From positions 1 through 54,351 of the forward strand of contig JALENY010000004.1 of NCBI GenBank assembly GCA_022767285.1: 54,351 bases of DNA, in the 5' to 3' direction. The translations under genes and the position numbers were made by a program. The DNA is from Lachnospiraceae bacterium. GTDB lineage: Bacteria; Bacillota; Clostridia; Lachnospirales; Lachnospiraceae. Shown in pieces: positions 8,928-16,079 of this stretch. Positions within the stretch are counted from its first letter, which is position 1, and each line of letters opens with the position of its first letter. The notes beneath the pieces are model-generated. The model was not told the origin of the DNA, ran no database searches, and saw nothing but the letters and a program-made list of their open reading frames with translations.

Positions 8928-10730
8928 TCAGCGAACTCTCGCACAAATTACTGCAGCCAGTTCTCCTTTCTCCGGCTCCAGAATATATTCTTTTACCCCT
9001 GCCGGCACGATAAATGTCTCCGCATAATGCACCGTATAAGGTTCAAACCGATTGTCTGTGCTTATTACCCGGATTCTTGTGCCTTCCACAAGGTTCAGCA
9101 TATTTACGCTGTCCTTTGTTTCCATCTGCACCGGCTTTTCCATCCAGATTCTTGTAGTCTCAATAAATTCTCTGTTGTGAAGTCCTGTTTTTTCAACCCG
9201 CAGTCCCGGCTCTTCTTTTTGAACTTCCACCTGACCGACCAGATTCTCATAGACCCAATCCGTGTTTCTGTCCCACTGGATATTTGCAAGACCATGCTCA
9301 ATATGAACCGGTCTTGGCAGTCCATCCAGGCCCAATCTGTCCCAGTCCCACAGCTTAAATGTAAAAATATAAGGTGTGGCGCTGATCTCAAGAACCATGG
9401 TGCCCGCCCCGGAGCAGTGAACCGTTCCGGCCGGGATCAACACATGATCGTGCTTCTTTACAGGTATTTTATTCACGTATTTTTCTGCCGGGAAACTATA
9501 TCCGCCCTCTTGTGCCTTTTTCAGGTCGCGGGCCATATCTTCTTTCCTTATTCCATTTTTCAGGCCAAGGTACACATAAACGTCCTCTTTCTGGGTATCA
9601 AGAATATAGTAGCTTTCATCCTGGGTATAATTCATATTGAATTTTTCCTGAATATACTCGGTAAGCGGATGGACCTGCAGTGATAGATTCTGTCCCTCGA
9701 TCGTATCCAGAAAATCAAATCGAATGGGGAATTCCGTGCCGAATCTGCCATGTACATGTTCTCCCAGAAGTTCGTGGGGACGTTCAAACACCAGGTCAAT
9801 CGCCGGAATCTGCATGATTTTTCCATCAAAATCGAGAAGCAGGCTGTTTTCCTCCGGAACTCCGTCAAAGCTCCATGCATAGTTGGTTTCTTTCTCATCC
9901 AGGCCACAGACTTTTTTCATCCACTGACCGCCCCACACACCCGGGTCAAAATACGGAACTACACGGAAGGGCTGAGATGCTGCCTGTTCAAGGGCTCCGC
10001 AGACGGCGGCCTGCGATGCCATGCAGAATCTTCCCTTTGTGTTTGTATCCAGCACAAAATCCATCCGATGGAACAGCTTTTTCTTCACTTTATCTGCCAG
10101 GCGCCACTCGATAAAGTATCCGCGTTTATATTTTGTAAGAATCGGTGCATCTTCATTGTGGGTATTCCAGTTAGGCATACCGGAACGATAGCGCAGCTGG
10201 ATCTCCCAGCGGGCCATATCACAGTATAAAAGGACATCGCCTTCGTCAATCAGGCTTGCACCGGTACCGCAGATAACCACAAGTCCATCTGCTGCAGCCG
10301 CCTGTTCTGCCGCCTGATTCACTTTCTCCATGTCAAAGTAATCTTCCAGGCAATGGGTCGTATAGATGCCGAATACCCTGTCATCCGTCAGTTCCCGTTC
10401 CATCATGGAATCGAGGGTTTCATCACAGTACGCGCAGCTGTCTGCATCAATCCAGCAGTCATAATCAAGACCGGACAACAGCTCTTTTACGTCTTCTTTT
10501 CGTACACCAGGATAACATTCCACAGTCAGGATCCTATTTCCTTTTCCGGTTACCCTCTTTCCATCGTTATTCTCTCTCTTATTCTTCTCTCTGTTATTCC
10601 TGCATGCAGGTGCTTTTTCTGCAAGAACTGTTTTTAACACCTCTGCTATCGTTTTCGGATCATCCCAGACCTGATTTCCATAACCCCTGACTTTTATTTT
10701 CGGTTCTTTTTCATACTCTGTCTCAATCAT
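8928..10730 (-). CDS. Class I mannose-6-phosphate isomerase with N-terminal kinase-like domain
   Basis: 600 residues. The C-terminal half (about 255-600) is a type I phosphomannose isomerase cupin: LSLQVHPLTEYIQ supplies Gln/His metal ligands, QDESYYIL the Glu, and AGTVHCSGAG the His, with KLWDWDRLGLDG nearby. It should interconvert mannose-6-phosphate and fructose-6-phosphate. The N-terminal half (about 60-240) resembles a uridine-kinase-type P-loop domain (DYDCWIDADSC, DGLVVICGTGASLIDEGD), but no canonical Walker A GxxxxGK[ST] is visible, so it is probably regulatory or degenerate. Its ATG overlaps the ROK stop codon (TAATG), indicating translational coupling. Confidence 0.8.
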   Translation of the reverse strand: MIETEYEKEPKIKVRGYGNQVWDDPKTIAEVLKTVLAEKAPACRNNREKNKRENNDGKRVTGKGNRILTVECYPGVRKEDVKELLSGLDYDCWIDADSCAYCDETLDSMMERELTDDRVFGIYTTHCLEDYFDMEKVNQAAEQAAAADGLVVICGTGASLIDEGDVLLYCDMARWEIQLRYRSGMPNWNTHNEDAPILTKYKRGYFIEWRLADKVKKKLFHRMDFVLDTNTKGRFCMASQAAVCGALEQAASQPFRVVPYFDPGVWGGQWMKKVCGLDEKETNYAWSFDGVPEENSLLLDFDGKIMQIPAIDLVFERPHELLGEHVHGRFGTEFPIRFDFLDTIEGQNLSLQVHPLTEYIQEKFNMNYTQDESYYILDTQKEDVYVYLGLKNGIRKEDMARDLKKAQEGGYSFPAEKYVNKIPVKKHDHVLIPAGTVHCSGAGTMVLEISATPYIFTFKLWDWDRLGLDGLPRPVHIEHGLANIQWDRNTDWVYENLVGQVEVQKEEPGLRVEKTGLHNREFIETTRIWMEKPVQMETKDSVNMLNLVEGTRIRVISTDNRFEPYTVHYAETFIVPAGVKEYILEPEKGELAAVICARVR

Positions 10731-11707
10731 TATTTTTCTCCCTGGATTTCAATATTTTCTTTCACTGCCCGGCGCGCATCCGCGTTCTGGTCAGACAACA
10801 GGCTTCTCAAATGCCGATGCAGCCCTGCAAAAACAGCCAAAGATGTCTGCGTCACTACTTTGAGCGCGATATCCATGTCCCTGCACAGCACTTCCACTTC
10901 TTCTCCGAAAAGCGGGAAGCTTTTCATAACCTGTCCTCCGAGAATGCATTCATCAGGATCAAAAGCTTTAAGAAACGGCTGAACTGCCAAAGCAGTCAGA
11001 TGCCCAAATTCCCGATACACCTGTTTTGCGGCTTCGTCCCCTTTAGCACATAAAGCCGCCAGTTCCGCCCCGTCCAATGCCTGTCCCAGTCGTTCTTCGG
11101 ACAAGGCCATCAATCCTCTTTTGGAGATCCAATCGTCAATTCTCCTTCCCTGAAATGGCGTGTCGTAGATCCAGCCATTTCGCGGTACTCCCGGTGTGCC
11201 CTCAGACGCCGCCTTTCCATTTTCCAAAAAAGCAGATCCTGCTCCGGTTCCGATCGCCAATGCAAAGGTTTTTCGCGGGGCAGTTTCGGATCCGCTCCCT
11301 GCCGCCCCCATAGCAAACGCTTCCACATCATTGAGGAAGCATATGGGCAGTGTCTCAGGGCAGATGAACCGGTCACGCAGGGCCTTTGCGCATATCATTT
11401 TGCGAAATTCCTGCTTCAGATTCACACCGTAAATGGCATCATATTTGTCCAATCCGGATATCAGGGAAATGCCCTGTTCATAGTCGAATTCTCCCGGAAA
11501 TGAAAATGCCATTCCCTCAATCTTCCTCTGTCCCTTTTCAGAAAGGCTTTCAAACAGGCAGAAGAAATTATCCAGTATCGTTTCTTTTGATTCTTTTGCT
11601 TTTGACGGAATTTCCATAATTCCCCCTGAGACTAAAGAACCATTTTTATCCAGGAGCGCACCTTTCACCTGCGTTCCGCCCACATCTACTGCCAAATATT
11701 CGCTCAT
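10730..11707 (-). CDS. ROK-family sugar kinase
   Basis: 325 residues. Start ATG 11705-11707 is preferred over a GTG three codons upstream because GAGGTG is then correctly spaced. The N-terminal phosphate loop is DVGGTQVKGALLD, and the second nucleotide-binding block is AIGTGAGSAF. The usual ROK zinc motif CxCGxxGCxE is missing; that region reads RNGWIYDTPFQGRRIDDWIS. In context (GntR, phosphomannose isomerase, alpha-mannosidase) it most likely phosphorylates mannose at C6, feeding the isomerase. It could instead act on another hexose or on a disaccharide. Confidence 0.82.
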   Translation of the reverse strand: MSEYLAVDVGGTQVKGALLDKNGSLVSGGIMEIPSKAKESKETILDNFFCLFESLSEKGQRKIEGMAFSFPGEFDYEQGISLISGLDKYDAIYGVNLKQEFRKMICAKALRDRFICPETLPICFLNDVEAFAMGAAGSGSETAPRKTFALAIGTGAGSAFLENGKAASEGTPGVPRNGWIYDTPFQGRRIDDWISKRGLMALSEERLGQALDGAELAALCAKGDEAAKQVYREFGHLTALAVQPFLKAFDPDECILGGQVMKSFPLFGEEVEVLCRDMDIALKVVTQTSLAVFAGLHRHLRSLLSDQNADARRAVKENIEIQGEK

Positions 11708-11718
11708 TATCCTCACCT

Positions 11719-12429
11719 CTATAGTTCGACCAAAAACTGACTGCTCTGAGCCGGGTACCAGCTTTCGGCATACTCAACCGCCTCCCCGTTCTGCAGATAT
11801 CCCACAGAGGAGACCTTGATCACCGGTTCCCAGGCACCGATTTCCAGGGCCTCTTTTACTGTCTCATCTCCGGGAACCACTTCCAGCAGTTTACTTACAT
11901 GACAAACCCGAAGGCCATATTTTTCCAGCGTATCGTACAGAGACGTCTTTGTAAAATCCTGGTCACCCATCTGCGGAAAACTGCACACCGGAATATACAC
12001 AACCGTATAGACGACCGGGGCTCCGTGGTGGCATTCCTTAATTCTTCTGACACGAACCATCCGATAAAGAGAAGTATTCTTTTTGACTCCCAGTTTTTTG
12101 CAGATTTTTTCCTCGCCGCGGACAATTTCCAGAGACAGCACCTGGGTTATGACGGTATGTCCCTGCTGTTCCGCTTCTCTTTGATAACTTGCAATAAAAC
12201 TTGTAGAAGTATGGAGCAGCTTCGGTTCTGTCACAAAAGTTCCGCTTCCTTTTATGCGTTTCAGATATCCTCTCTGTTCCAGGCTTCGCAAGGCCTGCCG
12301 CACGGTTGGGCGGCTTACCTCAAAACGTCTGGACAACTCCTCCTCCGTTTCCAGTCTGTCCCCTTCTTTCATGGTTCCTTCCTGGATCTGTTCCATTAGA
12401 TATTGTTCAATCTCCGCGTGTTTATGCAT
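11719..12429 (-). CDS. GntR/HutC-family repressor of the mannoside operon
   Basis: 236 residues from ATG 12427-12429, or 240 from a GTG at 12439-12441. The N-terminal winged helix (RFEVSRPTVRQALRSLEQRG then GSGTFVTEP) is followed by a UTRA ligand domain (about 80-235). HutC-type regulators usually sense a sugar phosphate or related metabolite. It is the first gene of its own operon, so it is probably autoregulated through the paired palindromes upstream. Start choice is unclear: AAGGAGG lies 14 nt before the GTG and is separated from it by a CCGGC-GGA-GCCGG hairpin, which could fold to bring ribosome site and start together. Confidence 0.85.
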   Translation of the reverse strand: MHKHAEIEQYLMEQIQEGTMKEGDRLETEEELSRRFEVSRPTVRQALRSLEQRGYLKRIKGSGTFVTEPKLLHTSTSFIASYQREAEQQGHTVITQVLSLEIVRGEEKICKKLGVKKNTSLYRMVRVRRIKECHHGAPVVYTVVYIPVCSFPQMGDQDFTKTSLYDTLEKYGLRVCHVSKLLEVVPGDETVKEALEIGAWEPVIKVSSVGYLQNGEAVEYAESWYPAQSSQFLVEL

Positions 12430-12492
12430 TATCTCTATCACCCGGCTCCGCCGGATTCCTCCTTACCTGAAATATAGCACAACCGTCCAAAT

Positions 12493-12535
12493 ATGTAAAT
12501 ACATGTTTTATATATTTTACAATATGTATTTACAT
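12493..12535. promoter_or_regulatory. Paired palindromic operators of the mannoside operon
   Basis: Two near-identical perfect palindromes, ATGTAAATACAT (12493-12504) and ATGTATTTACAT (12524-12535), are centred 31 bp apart, about three helical turns, so they face the same side of the DNA. They lie directly upstream of the GntR gene with A/T-rich -10-like sequence between them. This fits autoregulation by the adjacent HutC-type repressor. Confidence 0.65.
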
Positions 12536-12547
12536 ATTTAATTAAAA

Positions 12548-12705
12548 AAGTGCTTTCGGCACTTCAGTTCCCTATATTCCTCACTCATGAGGGACTTGTA
12601 CACTTTGGCGCGAAACGCATATCACAAAGTGACAATTTTCCAAATGCGTTTCTGTGCATCCTCACGGAGTGTTTTTATTTCATAGGAAAGGAATTTCCTA
12701 TGAAA
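12548..12705. repeat. Dispersed structured repeat, copy A
   Basis: Member of a family also found at 14130, 19149, 41969 and 43258, all in the same orientation. It contains the core CTCACTCATGAGG, the 8-bp inverted repeat AAACGCAT/ATGCGTTT, and the terminal palindrome TTCATAGGAAA/TTTCCTATGAA. Its left end differs: AAGTGC-TTTCG-GCACTT replaces AAGTGGA-CAAG-TCCACTT of the other copies, keeping a local hairpin with different bases. It directly follows the larE terminator T-run on the minus strand. Confidence 0.85.
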
Positions 12706-12706
12706 T

Positions 12707-12736
12707 AAAAAAAGAAGTACCCACTGCGGGATACTC
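12707..12736 (-). terminator. Intrinsic terminator of larE
   Basis: On the minus strand AGTATCCC-GCAGT-GGGTACTT (one mismatch) is followed by TTTTTTTATTT, 15 bp after the larE stop codon. Repeat copy A begins immediately after the T-run. Confidence 0.75.
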
Positions 12737-12750
12737 CTGAACAAACTTTT

Positions 12751-13668
12751 CTATTCGTTTTCATAGTTCAATTCACTCTGCGAAAGAGTCTCATTCATAC
12801 TTCCGGTGCGATACCCCATAATATCCAGAGTCACATAGGTGAATCCATAATTTTTGAACTCACGGTACACTTTCATGCGAATTTTTTCTTTCATAAAAGC
12901 AGAAAACTCTTCCGGCATAAGTTCAATCCTTGCAATGGTTCCATGGATTCGAACGCGCAGCTGATGAAACCCCATATCCAGCAGCAGCTGTTCCGCTTTA
13001 TCCACCATGCCCAGCTTTTCTTCACTGATCGTCTCTCCATAGGGGAAACGGCTGGACAGGCAGGCAAAAGACTGTTTATTCCAGGTAGGCACTCCCAGAT
13101 ACTTTGACAGAATGCGGATTTCTTTCTTTGTGAACCCGCAGGTCCGAAGCGGGCTCTTGATTCCAAGCTCCGCAACAGCCTTAAGTCCAGGACGATAGTC
13201 TCCGTTGTCGTCCAGATTGGAGCCTTCCACGATTTCCGAAATCTTCTGTTCCCGGGCAATGATCCTGATTTTCTCAAACAGTTCACGTTTGCACAGATAA
13301 CAGCGATTCTTGGGATTGTGTGAAAATCCCTCAATCTCCAGTTCCTCTGATGCGCAGATAAAATGGCGCACATGATTCTCTTCACAGTATTTCTTTGCCT
13401 CATTCAGTTCCCGCTTCGGGAATGAACAGGAAGATGCCGTAACTGCGATCATATTTTCTCCAAGAGCCTGCTTAGCGGCAAACAGCAAAAAGGTTGAATC
13501 AACTCCGCTCGAAAAAGCTACGGCAACGCTTTTAAGAGATGCAAGATATCCTGTAAGGTATTCGTATTTCTCCAGCAGTTCCGGAGACGGCTTCTCTGCG
13601 GCGCTCTTATGATCCGTCATTTGTTCTTTTTTTTGTTCTATTTTTTGTTCTATTGTTTCTTCACCCAT
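12751..13668 (-). CDS. larE: LarE, ATP-dependent sacrificial sulfur transferase
   Basis: 305 residues. PP-loop ATPase motif VAFSSGVDSTFL lies near 50-60, with EGSNLDDNGDYRPG and KSPLRTCGFTKKEIR downstream. A first Cys pair sits in NRCYLCKREL and a further Cys in SFACLSSRFPYG, the latter at the sacrificial-sulfur position of the family. LarE makes the nickel-pincer cofactor of lactate racemase and related enzymes together with LarB and LarC, which are not in this window. The N-terminal 25 residues are Lys/Glu-rich; Met17 is an alternative start. GAGGAA precedes the chosen start. Confidence 0.85.
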   Translation of the reverse strand: MGEETIEQKIEQKKEQMTDHKSAAEKPSPELLEKYEYLTGYLASLKSVAVAFSSGVDSTFLLFAAKQALGENMIAVTASSCSFPKRELNEAKKYCEENHVRHFICASEELEIEGFSHNPKNRCYLCKRELFEKIRIIAREQKISEIVEGSNLDDNGDYRPGLKAVAELGIKSPLRTCGFTKKEIRILSKYLGVPTWNKQSFACLSSRFPYGETISEEKLGMVDKAEQLLLDMGFHQLRVRIHGTIARIELMPEEFSAFMKEKIRMKVYREFKNYGFTYVTLDIMGYRTGSMNETLSQSELNYENE

Positions 13669-13694
13669 GTACTAACACTTCCTCACACTTCATT

Positions 13695-13742
13695 CTTTTA
13701 AAGATATGACAAACCATGATATGAGCCTGTTGTCTTTAAAAG
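13695..13742 (-). promoter_or_regulatory. Long hairpin in the larE leader
   Basis: The larE transcript would begin with a 10-bp stem, CTTTTAAAGA / TCTTTAAAAG, extended by a GACAA/TTGTC-type pairing around a loop of about 16 nt. No match to a known riboswitch core was recognised and no T-run follows. It could stabilise the message or control initiation. Confidence 0.4.
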
Positions 13743-13752
13743 TTCCTTTTGA

Positions 13753-13782
13753 AGTATAGCACATCAATCACGGATTATGCAA
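13753..13782 (-). promoter_or_regulatory. Promoter of larE
   Basis: Minus-strand -35 TTGCAT (13777-13782) and -10 TATACT (13753-13758) with an 18-bp spacer. It lies between yezD and larE, so larE can be transcribed independently. Confidence 0.6.
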
Positions 13783-13791
13783 ATTTTCAGG

Positions 13792-13935
13792 TCAGCTCCT
13801 AAATCTTATTTTTTCTGTTTTGTCTATCTGAATGACTTTTCCATCCTGAATGATTATGGAGACGGTTCCATACTTTACTTCTTTTATTAGTTTATCTATT
13901 TTTTCCAGATAATTGTCTTTGCTATCTGACATCAT
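13792..13935 (-). CDS. YezD-type small protein (DUF2292)
   Basis: 47 residues, with GGAGGAGG correctly spaced before ATG 13933-13935 (a second ATG follows directly). The core VKYGTVSIIIQDGKVIQIDK matches the short family typified by Bacillus YezD, a single beta-hairpin-rich domain of unknown biochemical role often seen near sulfur-assimilation genes. Its position next to larE, a sulfur-transfer enzyme, is suggestive only. A strong promoter lies about 130 bp upstream. Confidence 0.75.
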   Translation of the reverse strand: MMSDSKDNYLEKIDKLIKEVKYGTVSIIIQDGKVIQIDKTEKIRFRS

Positions 13936-13951
13936 TGACACCTCCTCCAAA

Positions 13952-14005
13952 TCAGCGTTCGCTGAATAAAGGCGGAAAGATATCTGCTTGTGCTTGTTTT
14001 AACAT
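13952..14005 (-). CDS. Possible 17-codon leader ORF before yezD
   Basis: ATG 14003-14005 opens MLKQAQADIFPPLFSER and stops at 13952, 16 nt before the yezD start. The ribosome site is poor (GAGCAAG). The frame stays open further upstream but lacks another start after the predicted transcription start. It could be a leader peptide or chance. Confidence 0.25.
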   Translation of the reverse strand: MLKQAQADIFPPLFSER

Positions 14006-14063
14006 CTTGCTCGTACCGCGCCGCCAAATCCCTATTATTTTGCTAGGTTTAGTATGTATTGTT

Positions 14064-14092
14064 ATATTAACATTCCATGCGTGCTTTGTCAA
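14064..14092 (-). promoter_or_regulatory. Promoter of yezD
   Basis: Minus-strand consensus -35 TTGACA (14087-14092), 17-bp spacer and -10 TAATAT (14064-14069). The leader is about 120 nt. Confidence 0.75.
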
Positions 14093-14129
14093 CGCGATTT
14101 CTGCCGTTATTTTTGAAAACGTTATCAGG

Positions 14130-14196
14130 TTCCGTATGCGTTTCTGCGCATCCTCAGAGAGTGTTTTTATTTCATAGGAAAGGAATTTCCTATGAA
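14130..14196. repeat. Dispersed structured repeat, copy E (truncated)
   Basis: Only the right-hand 67 bp of the family is present: ATGCGTTTCTGCGCATCC, then the terminal palindrome TTCATAGGAAA/TTTCCTATGAA. On the minus strand it follows CATTTTTG just after the EamA gene; here no hairpin precedes the T-run. Confidence 0.8.
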
Positions 14197-14216
14197 ACAA
14201 AAATGCTTTGATTGCT

Positions 14217-14630
14217 TTATAAGACCATCACCAGCGTTCCCGCTGTGATCAGAATCGCGCCGATCAGTGATTTTGCGGTAAATTCCTCGTGCAGAAACAC
14301 AAATGCCAGGATCAGAGTGATCACTACACTCAATTTGTCTACCGGAACTACTTTTGATGCATCTCCCACCTGGAGTGCTTTGTAATAACAGAGCCATGAC
14401 GCTCCTGTGGCCAGACCTGACAGGATAAGAAACAGCCAGCTTTTTTTGCTGATTGCAGATAATCCGGTCTGCGCGTTGGTTATAAACACCATTCCCCACG
14501 CCATAGCCAATACAACAACGGTTCGAATAGCTGTAGCAAAATTAGAGTTCACGCCATCAATACCGATTTTCGCAAGTATTGAGGTAAGTGCCGCAAAAAC
14601 AGCAGACAGCAGTGCAAGTATGAACCACAT
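14217..14630 (-). CDS. EamA-family membrane transporter, single-domain
   Basis: 137 residues with about five hydrophobic segments; it begins MWFILALLSAVFAALTSILA and ends LIGAILITAGTLVMVL. This is one EamA (drug/metabolite transporter) unit, half the length of the usual 10-TM form, so it likely works as a dimer. FLHEEFTAKSLIGA is the typical fourth/fifth-helix junction. AGGGAGG precedes the ATG. Substrate unknown. It has its own promoter and a long folded leader. Confidence 0.8.
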   Translation of the reverse strand: MWFILALLSAVFAALTSILAKIGIDGVNSNFATAIRTVVVLAMAWGMVFITNAQTGLSAISKKSWLFLILSGLATGASWLCYYKALQVGDASKVVPVDKLSVVITLILAFVFLHEEFTAKSLIGAILITAGTLVMVL

Positions 14631-14680
14631 ATGAATTTCCTCCCTGTACCCGTTTTTTCGTAGAGCATATATTGTATCTA

Positions 14681-14826
14681 TTGCAACTGTTCAGAACAGG
14701 CCGAATCACTTGCTGAAGAGGCCGTAAGAACAGGATTCAGGTGTGAGCAAACCCCATCGGCACAGCCGATTTTCATGGGTTTGCGAATCGTATCTGTGAA
14801 GGTATTGAACAGATACGATCTTTTTT
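14681..14826. other. Highly structured leader element upstream of the EamA gene
   Basis: Three hairpins lie in series: 14787-14819 (11-bp perfect stem ATCGTATCTGT/ACAGATACGAT), 14747-14784 (nested GCAAACCC and ATCGGC/GCCGAT stems) and CTGTTCAGAACAG at 14687-14699. A minus-strand promoter ends just before it, so it would be the first part of the EamA 5' leader. On the plus strand the first hairpin is followed by CTTTTTTG and would act as a terminator. No known riboswitch class was recognised. Confidence 0.6.
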
Positions 14827-14827
14827 G

Positions 14828-14836
14828 ATTATAACA
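14828..14836 (-). promoter_or_regulatory. Extended -10 promoter of the EamA gene
   Basis: Minus-strand TGTTATAAT, an extended -10 box directly upstream of the folded leader. The -35 region (TATACA at 17 bp) is only fair. Confidence 0.5.
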
Positions 14837-14902
14837 CACAACTATGATCCTGTATACCGACATCCTTAGCCTTCTTCCGATTCTTTCCCTGGCTTTGCAG
14901 GC

Positions 14903-14933
14903 AAAAAATAATGCCGGGCCAAATGCCCGGCAT
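14903..14933 (-). terminator. Intrinsic terminator after yibE/F
   Basis: Minus-strand ATGCCGGGC-ATTTG-GCCCGGCAT, a 9-bp perfect stem followed by TATTTTTTG, 3 bp after the stop codon. Confidence 0.85.
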
Positions 14934-14936
14934 CCA

Positions 14937-16079
14937 CTATACCTCTGTCTGCAGCTGTTCTTTTTTTCCGCCAAGAATACACCCGGCTGTCAGTGCGGTC
15001 AGCGGCGCCGCCGTGACAAGTCCAAAAGAACCGACTACTGTATGGATCAGCTCAGAAGCTACATATTTATAGTTGAAGATATTGATCAGTGGGGTACCCT
15101 GAGCCATAAATACCATCAGGAGTGCAATATAACCGCCGGAATAAGCCAGCAGAAGCGTCGTAGTCATGGTTCCCAGCGCCGCACGGCCCACACGAATGCC
15201 TGACATGATCGCTTCTCTGCGGGACAGATCCGGGCGCTTTTGCATCACTTCATAAATAGCTGAAGTGATATCCACCGACAGATCCATCATTGCTCCGGAA
15301 GAGCCGATAAATATGCTGGCCATAAAAATCTGCGTCAGATCGAGATTCTGATAACCGCTGTACAAAAGGCTCTCGGAATAAGACATGACTGCTCCGTGGA
15401 TCTTGAATCCTTTCGTGCAGATGATTCCGATGATACAGGTCACAAACAGTCCTGCAGCCGCACCGGTGATTGCCGACAGACTTCTCTTATCAAATCCGTA
15501 GACCAGCGCAATAATCAAAACTGTCAATGCCGCTGTCACCACAGCTCCGATCAGAATGGGATTATATCCCTTCAGGCAGCAGGGAATCAATACTTTCCAT
15601 ATCATCAGAACGGAAATAATAAAAGAGAGCATGGCTCTCACTCCCATCCATCCGGCAAACACAACCAGGAAGAGAAAAAAAGCGGCCCCCAGGACGATCT
15701 CCCAGTCCAATCGATAATGATCGATGGAACTGACTGCCCGCACTTCCCCATCTGACTGACTTACCATAACAAGGGCCATGTCACCCGGCTCATAGATGGC
15801 ATCCTGCTCCAGGGAACCTGACAGTTTGTTTACACAGGAATGCTCCTCTCCCTTAAAGTCTCCCTGCAGAAGTCTGACCTGGCAGGTCTGTTCACCGGCC
15901 TGCACCAGCCCGGTATCGATAATATTGCTGTTATCCACAGACAACACTTCTGCCTTTACTCTCTGAGAATTATCTTTTTTTATTGCTCCTTCAAAGCCTG
16001 TAGGCAGTATGAGCAGCGCCAGGGTAAGCGCTGCACATACTGCCACGGAGATCAGATTTTTCTTTTTACTTTCCGTCAT
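14937..16079 (-). CDS. YibE/F-family membrane protein
   Basis: 380 residues: an N-terminal membrane segment (ISVAVCAALTLALLILPTGF), an extracytoplasmic beta-rich domain (about 35-125, containing VKAEVLSVDNSNI and YEPGDMALVMV), then about seven membrane helices. The signature is IFIGSSGAMMDLSVDITSAI, typical of YibE/F proteins. Biochemical role unknown. Its start overlaps the upstream phosphatase stop (TAATG), so the two are translationally coupled. Confidence 0.82.
   Translation of the reverse strand: MTESKKKNLISVAVCAALTLALLILPTGFEGAIKKDNSQRVKAEVLSVDNSNIIDTGLVQAGEQTCQVRLLQGDFKGEEHSCVNKLSGSLEQDAIYEPGDMALVMVSQSDGEVRAVSSIDHYRLDWEIVLGAAFFLFLVVFAGWMGVRAMLSFIISVLMIWKVLIPCCLKGYNPILIGAVVTAALTVLIIALVYGFDKRSLSAITGAAAGLFVTCIIGIICTKGFKIHGAVMSYSESLLYSGYQNLDLTQIFMASIFIGSSGAMMDLSVDITSAIYEVMQKRPDLSRREAIMSGIRVGRAALGTMTTTLLLAYSGGYIALLMVFMAQGTPLINIFNYKYVASELIHTVVGSFGLVTAAPLTALTAGCILGGKKEQLQTEV

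Noticed and set aside
13952-14060. Known riboswitch (SAM, preQ1) in the yezD leader
   Set aside because: CCTAGCAAAA superficially recalls preQ1 but the stem-loop and tail of that class are missing, and no S-box blocks are present.
14678-14974. 98-codon minus-strand ORF upstream of the EamA gene
   Set aside because: It runs through a terminator, a promoter and perfect hairpins; the constraint is structural, and no ribosome site is present.
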